Below, piece by piece: positions 12,270-23,431 of a stretch of 64,000 nt of DNA. Origin of the DNA: Enoplolaimus lenunculus (taxonomy: Eukaryota > Nematoda > Enoplea > Enoplida > Thoracostomopsidae); contig JASANG010000725.1 of the NCBI GenBank assembly GCA_030248215.1, positions 62,001 through 126,000 on the forward strand. Reading direction: 5' to 3'. Made by a program: the position numbers and the translations under genes. The notes beneath the pieces were generated by a model, which searched no databases, was not told the DNA's origin, and saw only the letters and a list, made by a program, of their open reading frames with translations. The stretch's first letter is position 1; each line of letters begins with the position of its first letter.

Positions 12270-14690
12270 AGACTAAGAGAGTCCGGTCGAGAGAGGAGGG
12301 CGTGCAGGAGCAGATATGGCAACAGTTTGTTCCTCATTGTCATAATGAACTTCGCTGGGTGTATATTCTGGAGGAGGGAATTGTAAATCAGATGGGCGAG
12401 AAAGTTTACCATTGAGTCGGTTCCGAATGGTACCGTATGGGGTTCTAATAACGCTAGCGGTCCCTCCTACGACAGACAGAGTGCTGAGCTCGACGAGCGA
12501 CAGACGTAACAACGTTGGGGATACAGCAAAAGGAGTTCACCATGAAACTCCATAGCCTGCGCCGACAGTCTGGATTGCGATAGATCCAAATAAGAAAAAC
12601 AATATAAATGGCGGCTGAAATGGATGCAATAATAGTGATTTTACGATTTTCATAGGTATCAAAACTTTTAATCCGGTGAATTAATGAAGCTGCCTTCATG
12701 GTAGCTTGAGCTAAACCCCTTACTTGAGCACTGATAGTCCTGGCTTCTTCTAGGGTATGCCACTCTAGGGGATGCAATTCTAATTTTGATAAGGAGAAAT
12801 TAAACCCAGGGTCCTCGATATCGATGGTGGCGTCAACTACCTCTAAGGTGCTAGTGATAACTTCGCTCCCGACTACAAAGTGAGTGTACTCGTCATGGGG
12901 AAACCACATAACGCCGTTTCCGGGAACAGACAAAGTAGTACCCTGTGTTTTATGATGAATTCCTTTTTGTCGAGAAAAAGTAACGGTGGATTCGACGGTG
13001 CGAAACAGAACCCCATTAGTGGCAGTGAACAACTCGGTGTGATTCAGGTTGGGCCGTGTGAGCAGATGTTCTTTACACATTTCTTGGGTGGATTCGGGTG
13101 TAGCGGTCCCACGGACAATCCATTCTACACAAGGCAGTTTCTCGCCAGAGGTGAACTCATGCTCATTACACAAAGCTAGACCTGGGCGCCACTTACAAGC
13201 GGATGGGGTTAAGGCATCGTATGAATCATCAGGGTTTCACGATAAATTGAGGGAGAGGTGCCCTAACATGAAGATCGTCCTCAGGTCGTAACCATCCGAC
13301 ATTGTATACTTCGAAGTAAGGCTTCATGTCCTCAACCCTTGGAGTAAGCAATTCCAATATCATACCGAAACGGAGTTCATCCAAGTCAACACGCACAGGA
13401 TATAAGCGAGCAAACGGATATATTAGGTTGGGCTCCCTATAGACTAGGTAATGGTCAGTGGTGTGGGCTCGTTTAATGAGCTGATGTAGTGTTTCCGTAT
13501 TAATTGCATCAGGAGTGACGTGTCCTGTGATTATAGCATTCATGATAGCCTGCACGGTTCGCTGTGTATTCTTAGGGAACCTCATACCCTACGATGCGAC
13601 GGGCGTCATGTTCATATAGGAACCACTCGGTAGCTCTAGCAAGTGCGTCATATTCGTTTACAGGGGCGCAACATTCACGATTTCTTTTTGTTGTGTTAAT
13701 AGGTTTAGATAAACCTAACACCCACGAGTTGGGTGGTTCGCTATTGTAGTTCTCATTGAACATTGGGCATGCATTGAGGGATAGACTTCCCAATGGAGGA
13801 CGGAGCAAAAGTGCATAACCCATGCCATAAATGTAATTCGGCAGGGCGAGAGTAATTCACTGATTTAAGAGTCACTGTATAAGAATGGGGTTGCTCCGAG
13901 AAGATAGGAGCAACGGAGAGGCAGTCGCGACCCTCCATGAACCCATACCATAATGAATCAATGGAACGCTGGTACATGTTCCAAGTAAGTTGTGGGGGCT
14001 TACATTTTGTCTAGCGGTAATGTTGTCTTTATAGTCAATTGTTAGATGATAGGTGGTAATTCGGGGTTCAAGCGCTCCCACAATCAAACTCAGTGGTTAG
14101 GGTTATAGCTGAATCAGGCGTGGACCGAGGAATGACCCTAGCAGAAGCATTTGCGTGTGCACTATGGAAAAGTTGCCATAACTGTAGAGGTAAATGACCA
14201 GCCAGAAGGTAATTAGACATGGTACTGTAGAGTAAGAGTGCACGGGTATGTTTAGGTCTGAGATAAGTTTCGACACTTCGCAGATAGAGAGGTGATACGA
14301 AACGAGTGGCATTAGCCAATTGTAAAGGACCCCGAGAATTGGGAGATAGACCATCGTTATCTGTAGGATAATCCTTAAGTCGTAGATGAGCTAGTTGAAA
14401 CCTAATGGCAGCTCATTCTGCAGATTTAATCGGTTGGACATTTAATTCCTCCGGAGCTCCAGGAGTTTCGATAAGTACACCTAAGACCACCTTAAGGGCT
14501 CCCTCCATGCGGGTACTAATAATAGAATCCGAACTAAACTGATAATCATCAGTAGAATATTTCCTGGCGGCAGATGGATCCCTGGTAATGAGGTCCCCAT
14601 GCCCTCATAAAAGATCATAGAACAAGTGGATAGCCAGAACAGGGACAAAACGTGTTCCAGGCTGCCTATAACGTGAACCCCGCATAACAA
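12270..14690 (-). pseudogene. Envelope-like region of the gypsy element
   Basis: About 2.4 kb of minus-strand coding remains directly upstream of the protease. The last 240 codons (12454-13173) hold a Cys-containing ectodomain and a transmembrane helix (IIASISAAIYIVFLIWIY), followed by a basic, Cys-rich tail. A PPPEYTP motif in an overlapping frame nearby resembles a late-domain motif. Upstream (13229-13585) is a helical stretch with NTETLHQLIKRAHTTDHYLVY, and further N-terminal pieces run to 14.69 kb. This fits a type I viral fusion or envelope glycoprotein of errantivirus type, but I assign it by layout and membrane topology, not by a decisive motif. It is broken, with several breaks. Confidence 0.55.
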
Positions 14691-14719
14691 TGGCAGAAAA
14701 TTACTGTAAATTACTTATA

Positions 14720-16800
14720 TTAGGAAATCCGGATGCACCTTAGATTGATGAGCTGTACAGATCATATTACTTACTGCAGGAAAAACCCTGGTGCTGCTTT
14801 GATTTTTGATGAGGCTACATTAGAGTTTTTGACCGCAGGGCTGCTTTAAAATACGAGGGGTGTTAGTAGGCGTAAAGTGTTTTTTGAACTACTGTTAGGA
14901 CTACGTTTAGGCTTGCGAAGGTTGCAGGTTATATTTTCTGCATACTTAGGCTAATTTTACCTAGTCTTAATTGGTCAAATATTAACTACGGCTGTTTGTG
15001 TCCGTAAACGAAAAATTAAGGAAAAATACTATTTCGAAGTTTATAGAAGTACTTTGGTTTCAGTAGTTTTAGTTTTTTTGTGCGAAAAGCACTGGCTTCT
15101 AGAGCCTAACTAATATAAGGACGGATATCCGATAATTTTGTTAAATATGGAGGGATTCTCATTTTTAGCCTATAATCAGGCTCGCTCCACCTCGTCTTTT
15201 TTATCTGCTTTTATACCTTGTTGTGTCTACTAAATGTACGAATAACATTGCTTGAAGCAGTTGTTTTTCTGCTAGTGATAAAAGAGAGTTATTTTATTTT
15301 ATTCGATAAAAAATCGGTGGTTCACAAGCAATGCAAGGAATTGAGAAGGGGGCACCGAAAGGCCACTTCCGCGTGATTGACTTAACTTAATTCAAATTTC
15401 TTACTCTTCCCTTTCAACTTAATATTGCTGTTTTAGGCTCTCCTACCAATTATTGGTTTGGCTTCCGATCAATGCTGTTCTGCAAAATTTCAGTACAGAA
15501 AAATTCTTGAAATAAATATTGGATTGTTCGAATAGCAGTGGTGTTTCTGCGGTCTAGACTTAAGATATTCTGGTGTAAATTTTGATGTAAAAATAGCTGA
15601 AGTTCCTACAATTTTAATATTCTGGTTGATATTACCTAATATTTAGTCACGAAATTGTATGTTTTAAACTCACGTTTTTGCAAATAGCGGGTTCGGAGCA
15701 TTAAAATAATCTGTTTGAATTCCAGCGTTATGTGCAAATGTTCGTTAATTCAGGATAAATTGCGGTATAAAAATAAATTTCAAAAGGTTACGCAGTGAGT
15801 ACACGATTAGTTATAAATTATCTGAAAATTTTTGTAAAATGTCAAATGGTTCGAATAGTATAAAAGCTGGCTGTTTTGCGAAAAAGTGGCAGTGGTGTTA
15901 TGGGTCATCCACGTTAAAACGCACGCGCCGATGTAATAAATGTTCCACCCACCCCATTAGGAACAGCATCAAAGTACACATACTAGCTGGAGGCAAGGTA
16001 CAGTGTCATAGCTGTGCTAACATAGTGTTAATGTCTAGACTCTGTCGGAAGGGACTCTGGACAAATTCATGTTGTCTGTAGGATGTCAGGACATTACGTT
16101 AGCACACGCGCACACATTTAAAAAGACACGCTGTATAACACATATTCATACGTATCATTCAACGCAAAAAATCGAGTCCCTTCTGAGGGACTATGGACAA
16201 TAATAGTTCCCGATAATGATGTCAGGACAAGTACATATATAGGCCTAGAGCATATTTATTGTCTAATCTGAGACAGTGTATAAAGAGAGTGGGTAGGGAC
16301 AACATGGGCACCCAAAAGGGAGGGACATTTTTCTACAAACTGGCCCTTTTGTTATACTGTTCGTCCTTTTTTGTCATACTTATTGGATATTTGGAGGGCC
16401 TTCGTTGCTGTATTTGTTCTAATAAATTGCTCGATTTAAAGCGAAAACCTAGTTTTAGTGTCGTAACTGATACGTTACACTTAATAATCAAAAAGCAAAA
16501 GCTCCGCTTTGCATTTGTTGCAGAATAAAGGATGTCACAGGTAAAAACATGGTGAAAACTGCATCAATGCTGCCGAAACTACGCGCTCGAAACATAACAA
16601 ATATGTATTAAACACATTACACAAACTCATGTTGATTGGTTTATTTTATGAACGAACCCGAATGTAGTAGGGTTACACACGGACGGGCAAATATAAATCC
16701 CATCATGCTCCCGCATACTATCTTTGCCGCAAAAGAGAGTGAGAACATAAAATTGAAACACAAAAAATAAAATACATTAACAAAAATCTAATCAACAAAG
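14720..16800. other. Non-coding stretch, nothing recognised
   Basis: AT-rich DNA without a convincing gene on either strand. Short open frames at 15839-16081 and 16259-16528 (+) encode Cys-containing peptides without a domain I recognise. They lack codon or splice support, so I treat them as chance. Confidence 0.5.
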
Positions 16801-16985
16801 TTAAATCTGCTCGAATCGATCACCGCCTTGTCGTGGGTCGAGCGGCTCCTGCCTCGCAGGTCCAAATGGTGGTCTACTTCCCCGATGCAACGAGACAATC
16901 ACCATCTCCGCGCATGTGACAGGATCGCTCCTGTCAACGATCAGCCTTGATCGCGGGGCCAAACAACAACAACAACAACAAAGTT
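16800..16985 (+). repeat. Probable retroposon 3' end with CAA tail
   Basis: A GC-rich island (16808-16960) in AT-rich surroundings that ends in a short run of CAA repeats at 16962-16980. This shape is typical of the 3' end of an RTE-type LINE or a SINE relying on one. A TGCTCGAATCG segment resembles a pol III B box, but no A box was found. No coding is visible. Confidence 0.35.
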
Positions 16986-17257
16986 AAATTTCCACAGAGT
17001 ATAACGGGTTTTCTTTTGATTCTATTAAACAGAACCATAAATCGTCAGCGAGTAAAACGTGACGCAACTTTTGCCGAGCTTCTAATTTGCCAAAACAAGA
17101 AACCAAGACGTTACAACTACCATAGCGACTACCACACTGAAACAGAAAAATACTAAATCAAAACAGGTACGTAACTAGCATTACGTTTCAGATTATCACG
17201 ACAAAGTTGTTGTTTGCATTGAATACACGGTAATTTGCATTCGGCCATTTTAGGTAT

Positions 17258-17445
17258 GGCCAATGTTACTTTCAGGGGCGTAACAGTAGATTAAGCGCAT
17301 TTTAAGCCTAAGATTACGCCTAAGAGTTGCAAAAATGAGGTCCTAAGCCTAAGCCTAAGCCTAAGCAAAAATGTAGTCCAGAACCTAAACTTACTGTTTT
17401 ATAGACCCACGAGAAACATGGACGCCCCTTAAAGTAACATGGGCA
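17258..17445. mobile_element. MITE with TTAGGC-like interior, copy 1
   Basis: 188-bp element with inverted ends: GCCAATGTTACTTTCAGGGG on the left, and GCCCATGTTACTTTAAGGGG when the right end is reverse-complemented. The interior contains four CCTAAG units in tandem (17342-17366) plus scattered CCTAAG variants, that is TTAGGC on the other strand. A second copy lies at 60800-61004 with the repeats in the opposite direction. No ORF. Confidence 0.7.
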
Positions 17446-17744
17446 TCCGGTATTATAAACACTCACTAAATTGGTGAAATTATATAGTTATAACTGCCAG
17501 AATGCGACCGGATATGCGACACCTCATCAATTTTATACTGTCCAAACAAGGACATTGGTTTTTGATTATGTACTTATGCAAATAAAATAATTATTGCACA
17601 GCTTTTTATTTAGTATTGGAAAAAATTTACAAATTCTGATTTAGTACCTATATAGATAGATAAAGTAGCATGTGACCCGCGGGTAAACACGGGGTGGTTA
17701 AGAATATTTTTAAGTGATTATACTAGCGGGTAAATACTGTCAAA
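17446..17744. other. Non-coding, nothing recognised
   Basis: AT-rich DNA between two MITEs. It contains TAGATAGATAAAGTAG (17653-17668), the reverse complement of the tail of the LINE at 9717-9736, perhaps a trace of another LINE copy on the minus strand. No exon was found, although further exons of the host gene at 18-20 kb are expected downstream. Confidence 0.4.
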
Positions 17745-18028
17745 CACTGTAAATTCCAATGAGTTGATTAATCAATTCAACTAGCGAGCTAGTTATTTCT
17801 GAATTAATATCAGTAAACATTAACTCAATTTGAGTGGAGTTGATTTTCGCTCTGAGTTGAGTTGGATCTGGGTGAGTTGATTAATTTACTCAGAATCAAT
17901 TTAATCAACTCAAAATTATGAGTTCTGATAGTCCTATCAACTCAAAATTATGAGTTCTGATAGTCCTAACTCAGTCTGAGTGATTCAACTCATTCTGAGT
18001 TAAAATCAACTCACTGGAATTTACAGTG
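17745..18028. mobile_element. CACTG-type MITE, copy 1
   Basis: 284-bp inverted-repeat element starting CACTGTAAATTCCAATGAGT; its right end, reverse-complemented, starts CACTGTAAATTCCAGTGAGT. The interior is full of repeated AACTCA/TGAGTT motifs. Ends beginning CACTG are seen in the CACTA/Chapaev-type DNA transposon groups. It lies in an intron of the host gene, about 10 bp past the splice donor of the exon at 18040-18208. Confidence 0.75.
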
Positions 18029-18039
18029 TATGCGCTTAC

Positions 18040-20105
18040 GTGTCTCAAATTGATTTCATCAACTCCAGTCCACTGCTTTAAAAGCTCGATAACGTGGAGT
18101 ACTTTAATCGAAAATGGAGGGTTTCGTATCGAATCTCGTTCATCTTGCAATTTCCATTCAATTTGAACCGGATTGCCTTCGTCATAATCCCAAGGATTGT
18201 CTTCTTCCCTGTCTAAATTGACAAAAACCAAATTCTATTACATGCTTAACGTCACATTTTTACCTTTAAACATCTAACGTTGTATTACCAGTTTGTTACT
18301 AACACGGCATAATTTGTTAGATTTGAATAAAAGTGGACGGAAAGCTTAAAGCAGGTTGCTTGAAACTTATTTATTTTGTGCAATAATTTGAGGTTGTTAG
18401 CTATTTATAGGCAGTCGTTCGCAAAGAGTTTAAACTATCGCTGTAAATTCGAATGTGTTGATTATAACTCAGAATGAGTTGAATCCACTTACAAGACTGA
18501 GTTCTGAATTAGGTCTTTCAGAACCCAGAATTTTACATTGAATGAACTCATTCTGAGTTAATTAACACACCCGGAATTAAATCACCTCATAGCGAGTTAT
18601 TTTTACTGTTTTTAACTCAAGAAAGAACCAAAAATAACCAATTCGTTCTCGGAGTTGATTAATCAACTCACCGGAATTTCCAGTGCACCAGACACAATGA
18701 TAAATTGCGACCATTATTGCGACCGTACTCGTAACTGTCTAAGCTTTCAACCGAGTAGACTGAAACCTCATTTTCAGCTAGATCGCATTCTCGTTTCTGA
18801 AGGCGAGCACAATCATGATTACTGCACACTGGCCATGACTGTATTCGCTGCCTTTCATCTTATAACTGTTATGCTACTAGAACATACTGGTACTATTTTT
18901 TGTTGGAAGCAATACAAATAATACTTCCACTTTCGCATTCTGCTAAAAGAGAGTTGTAGTAGAACACATACCGACTAAATAAAGACTTTCGAACGTTCCA
19001 GCTAGTGCAACGTGGTGATACGTCTTGAAAGCAATTTGATGAAAATTGAGGAACATCATTTGTTTTATGTGGTATCTGAGAGGACAAACACGAAACCTAA
19101 CATAACTCTTACACAATAATAATGGTAAACAAACGCAGCCAAGATGATTGATTACACTAACTACACTAGTCGTTCACAATAAGTTTGTGAACTATGACAT
19201 AACAATAACCACTGGGTTCACGAGGTAAATTTGAAAATGAGCTCGTATTACCCAGCGCTATAAAAAATCACGCTAATAACCATGTATTGTCACATGCCGT
19301 GCCACACCTTACTTCGAGACACAGCATAGTGCAAACCTATCACAAATATTCCAAAAAATATGCATGTGCAACTATTACACGAGCACAGCACTAGTAATAC
19401 TAATATGTACAGTTTCCGAACCCAAAAAATTTTAATCGGAACATGAATATGAAACTATTTCAGTATATTTGAACTCGCTAGGTATTTATTTATGGTACGG
19501 TTTTCTAGTTTTGTAAAAACACTGTTTTACCTGTGGTCAAGTGACTCGTGATATTTGTACACTCGCATATTTCGAAACAATTCAGAAGCGATAAACTTGA
19601 TAAACTTAATCAAAAATTCTCCTGGACTGAGAATTTCCAGCATCGAATTATTATCAATCTCAGTATTGACATTTTCGGGCAATACCAGCGGAACTGCATG
19701 AGGTTCTTGAACTAAACGGCGAAATATTGCCCAATCAAGAAAGAACAAAGGAATATGCACAGGTCGAAGAGTTTTTGAGCGACTGATAGGCCTTCCTTCG
19801 ACTGTCCCAAAAATATTTTCATTTGAGCACCAATTGTGCAATGTGAGAAAAATGAGCTGAAACAAAAATAAAACAAGCGCCCTTAGCAGTTTCCTCAATT
19901 TGGGCGCATATTATTATAAGCACATATAATCTTGATCCAGCTTGTTTGCTAAGTTGAGTATAAATGTGTCCAACCCAATTTTCAAAACCGACATTGGTTT
20001 CACCTGATGTAAACGAAGCCACGAACAAGAATGTCTGGATGCCACAGCATTCGTGGCATAGGGAGTCAACATCAGGATGCAACGAAATTTGAACAAAACC
20101 TGAGC
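18040..20105 (-). CDS. Unrecognised spliced host gene (partial, three exons)
   Basis: Three minus-strand exons with matching phases. The upstream exon runs from about 20105 to 19924 (FVQISLHPDVDSLCHECC, ending AGSRLY; its acceptor is uncertain). After a 67-nt intron comes 19856-19531 (acceptor TTTCAG, donor CACAG|GTAAAA; LHNWCSNENIFGTVEG, then FIKFIASELFRNMRVYKYHE). Then 18208-18040 (acceptor TTTAGACAG; EEDNPWDYDEG, VLHVIELLKQWTGVDE; donor CACGTAAGC). The split codon at the second junction yields Arg and keeps the frame, and the last exon ends in phase 0. I do not recognise the family. Start and end of the gene are not seen; the 3' part should lie below 17.7 kb. The introns hold two MITEs of one family. 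No stop interrupts the exons, so this looks like a live gene. Confidence 0.55.
18439..18685. mobile_element. CACTG-type MITE, copy 2
   Basis: Second, more diverged copy of the element at 17745-18028. The left end reads CGCTGTAAATTCGAATGTGT, the right end ACTCACCGGAATTTCCAGTG, with the same AACTCA-rich interior. It lies in the intron between the exons at 18040-18208 and 19531-19856. Confidence 0.65.
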
Positions 20106-20850
20106 TGAAGACGAATGTCAATAACCTTAGCAACAAGCCGTTTTAATGTGAAGGCCTGGCAAACTGTAAATACAGTGAGCAGAAACCGCGACCGCGTCCA
20201 CCGTGGTTGTGGTTGCGGTTTTGTAAACGGGTCTGAGTTTTTGAGCGATCGCGGCTCAAACGCGAGTAGATAGAAAATGGGGGTTTTGCCCCCCCCCCCA
20301 ACCGGTGGGGTCCGGTGGTGGCGATGACTCATCAGCTGCCGTGTGTGTATATGCATATTGTTTATGTGCGTGTGTGAGTGTGTGTGGCAGAGGAATTCTA
20401 GTATTGTTTGTTCGTTTTTGACTATTGACAAATTGTAAAATATAGCCCACACAAGCGTTATCCAAACTCAATAATCTATGGGCCGACTTAGCTGAAATTT
20501 GCAATACTAACATAAAATTCCATTCTGAATCCAATGAAATAGGTAAGAAAACGCAGCACCTGACATAGGGTGATGACTCACAGAGTGACATCATTTTCCT
20601 CCCCTCATCGTTGCTAGGCAACAGCATGATCAATCTTGGTAGCCAAAATAATCGTAGGGTAAAGAAGGGCTAATTTTTATTGAAAATAAGTGCTCACATA
20701 CAACTCAAACAATAATTAAATTCTCGCTGAGTATCGAATGCCTTGGCTATTATGTCCACTAAGAAAGTGTTAATCCGGCGAGACAATTTCGGCAATGGTC
20801 AACGGCGGATAATCCTCTGCCCAGGTAACTAAGCATCGATAGTCCGTCTA
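20106..20850. repeat. Simple repeats and non-coding DNA
   Basis: Holds a poly-C run at 20289-20300, a TG-rich microsatellite at 20340-20395, and a GC-rich patch of CCGCGACCGCG type at 20180-20260 that recalls the satellite at 51.3 kb. Open frames across the microsatellite are chance. Confidence 0.5.
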
Positions 20851-20923
20851 TGAAATCTTCGTTGATTAAATTCTTCAGCTGTCAATATGCAATTTTTGTT
20901 ATGTTCGCATATTTCACTGTCAG

Positions 20924-21223
20924 CTATCCATCGATCGCTTTCTGTATGTTGATATTGACGCACCCATCTTCGAGAACCTTTGATAAGTCAAATTTTGCCA
21001 AATGTGACACAAATACTGCTCCGGAACAATAGTCTTTGTTAAACGTATATCCGCGATACTGATTTGCAACTAATATCGTAATAGTCGCGTCATGAAAATC
21101 TAAATTACTGAACAAATTTTCAAATACATTGAGCAAATATATCATCTGTGTGCTCCATTTAACATGTTGCGGTGGAGTTAGGATGACATTAAACATTAGG
21201 TTGCTGGAGTTTTGTTGACCCAT
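20924..21223 (-). pseudogene. Unrecognised frame downstream of the Polinton capsid
   Basis: 99-codon open frame (FNVILTPPQHVKW, ATITILVANQYRGYTF) in the same direction as the capsid genes and about 220 bp past the capsid end. I do not recognise a domain. The placement suggests one more Polinton protein; it could also be chance. Confidence 0.35.
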
Positions 21224-21439
21224 TGAACACGATATCCGTGAGTCGAGTTTCTTGAAGATATGTTTCGCCAGTCACCAGCCTGTTGCACCCCACAATTTAT
21301 TTTTGTCAACAATAATATAGCTTCAAACGTAACGCAAATTATCAATATTAAGCAAGCACCCAACAAAGTCTTCATTGTGATTAACTTTTTTGTATACGTA
21401 ATGCCTTTAGAGACATTTTATTCCAAAATACTTCTCAGT

Positions 21440-22740
21440 TTGCATTGATATTCAACTCCGCTGTATGTTCACCCATAGCAAATATTACAATAGCCTTTGA
21501 AAGTTACTTGGTATTAAAATCTACTGCAAGTCTAACTTGTCCATCTGGTGGGTTTGAAAGTAATCGCAATCACTGCTATGATCCTTTGTTAAATCAATAC
21601 AAAATATTTGATACCCTCCACTATTCCAGAAACCTTCTCTGCTTAGTCCTAGATTTGAACTTCTAAAGTTGAGCGCATACTGATTGTTGAACCATGCTCT
21701 GAGATTATTTCATAGCTTACATGGTATAGGTACATTACACGGATATCGGTCATCATTCATAAACAAAGTAAAACATTTCATATCTGGTAAACTTAATGCA
21801 AAAGGGTTCAATTTTGGTGCGCCTGAATATGCTTCTTGAGTCAATCCCCAAATGTATAGTCTTCTTGGAAGACTGCCATCGAAAATTGTCCAATCCACGT
21901 TCTGTAGCCCATATGTTGAGTGATAGATTTTGTAACTTGTATCTCATTCCTGGGTACGTAGCGCCTGTGCTGTTAAGTATTCGATCTTGAAGTTCAAGTG
22001 CTTGTTTATTTAGTCTGGATTTTGGTATATAAAGCTTAAATTCGTTAATCTTAATTATAAACTTTTTTGCTGAATCGTACTGTAGAATTAGTGATGGTAT
22101 ACTTCTTGTAAATGTAAACTCTAGCCGTGACTTTGCCGGTAAATGTCGTGGTGTCAAGTCTCCGTCCGTTACTAATGGAAAATAGAGTTCACACTTTTGC
22201 GAAACCCCTACCAATGCACTTCTCGCTTGAAAACTTCTATTGTTTTCCATGTCGTGGAATGTAAAGGGGTCATCTGGAATATAAATTGTCCTGCTAAATA
22301 TTGTTTCCTTTGCTCTACGTCCATATGTAGTAAATATAATACGTATACCATCCATGGGTAATGCTCTTGATTAAAAGTAACATGTTCTCCATTTATTTTA
22401 TTTCCAATGAGGAAAATAACGCATATACAAACAAGTTAAATGGTGCAAGTTTTAGTGCTACATCCTTTATTTCGGTTCCATCTGGTTTTACAACTTGAAA
22501 TTCTAAGTATGCGAAAATTTGTGAGATATCAATGAGGTCAAAAGCACTCTCACTTATTTTAAAACGAAAGGAAGCATCGCTATCGTTACTAGGTAACGTT
22601 GTTTCACATACCACTTCAATAAGTTGGTTGATTCAATCATCTGCTGCGAGGGATATTGTCCACCCGCCCAGTTAAGTTTTTCTACGCCGCACGCGTTTGC
22701 CATTTTTACGTTTAGTTTTATGGGGTAATGCAACCGCATG
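21440..22740 (-). pseudogene. Polinton major capsid protein (double jelly-roll) part
   Basis: Fossil of the F54H12.2-like major capsid protein carried by metazoan Polintons. Visible blocks: an N-terminal jelly-roll piece with AYLEFQVVKPDGTEIKD and LAPFNLFVYALFSSLEIK (22393-22614), a middle piece with PAKSRLEFTFTRS and KLYIPKSRLNKQA (21753-22355), and a C-terminal piece with LPRRLYIWGLTQEAYSGAP and NPFALSLPDM (21710-21898). A last block with FWNSGGYQIFCIDLTKD lies near 21600. In the family this protein builds the icosahedral shell. Broken. Confidence 0.8.
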
Positions 22741-22804
22741 TTAAGCTTTTGGGGTACTAAAGCATAACGGTAAAGCCATATTGATTAATAACTGAGCTTT
22801 CAAT

Positions 22805-23413
22805 CCTTTTTAAGAACTTATGAAAATAGCATACGAACTATCATCTTTGCGTCGTCAAAATATTCTACTGGGTTAAAGTTTATGTCAACTACTTGAAACT
22901 GCAACTGTTTAAACATGCAATTATTTAAATCTTTAGTCACTGGAGCTTGTACACCAAATTCTGAGATTACGTGTAACAAGGATTTACGTTTGCCGTTCAC
23001 AATACACTTTTTCAAAAAGGAACTCATAAGGAACGTGGGTTTGTTAAAATTCGAGACATTTACTACCTACATGCCTCCCATTTTTTAGGTGTTGCGACTT
23101 GAATCTAAGTAAGGATTGAATTTCACTCGATAGTTTTACCTCTGTCCTGTTATAAATGTTTACACTATTACATATCCTATCAATTGTAAACCCTATATTT
23201 GAACTAATCATATTGTGAGTCTGCCGTGTAATATCCTTTTGGAACTATAGATTTCCTCCAAGATTTGTTTTCGAGGTATTCAATTGTACTATGCTGTAAA
23301 TTTGTATATGTTCGTGGAAGCTTTACATCCAAAACCTTAACTTTTGTAGCGCAAAACGCTGAAGGGAAATCAACGACGGGCTTTTTCAAATTACAAACGA
23401 CAACAATTTCCAT
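22805..23413 (-). pseudogene. Polinton minor capsid (penton-like) part
   Basis: Two pieces, 23204-23413 (VVVCNLKKPVVDFPSAF, YYTADSQYD) and 22818-23027 (FKQLQFQVVDINFNPVEYFD). They occupy the place of the single-jelly-roll minor capsid protein just upstream of the major capsid gene. The final block, F..LQFQV.D.N..PV, matches the C-terminal strand pattern of that family. Broken. Confidence 0.6.
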
Positions 23414-23431
23414 AATGATGCAACTATTAGT

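Larger units (their letters stand above)
5590..14720 (-). mobile_element. Relic env-bearing gypsy element, split by a LINE
   Basis: Fossil Ty3/gypsy-class retroelement read on the minus strand, about 6.4 kb without the LINE inserted at about 6998-9736. In 5'-to-3' order the parts are: an envelope-like region (14.69-12.27 kb), aspartic protease and reverse transcriptase (12.2-10.4 kb), RNase H (10.33-10.0 kb), a linker (9.95-9.74 kb), integrase (7.0-6.19 kb) and a proline-rich tail to about 5.95 kb. No Gag was recognised and paired LTRs were not found, so the outer limits are approximate. It is broken, with roughly ten or more breaks in all, mostly in the env-like part; the pol part is better kept. 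Middle-aged to old, and older than the LINE inside it. Confidence 0.8.

Noticed and set aside
5590-15900. Paired LTRs for the minus-strand gypsy
   Set aside because: The flanks near 5.6-5.95 kb and 14.7-15.9 kb were compared by eye; only short chance matches such as CTGTACAGAT were found.
17341-17366. Interstitial telomere or chromosome fusion point
   Set aside because: The CCTAAG run lies inside a MITE with inverted ends, and a second copy of the same element carries a similar run.
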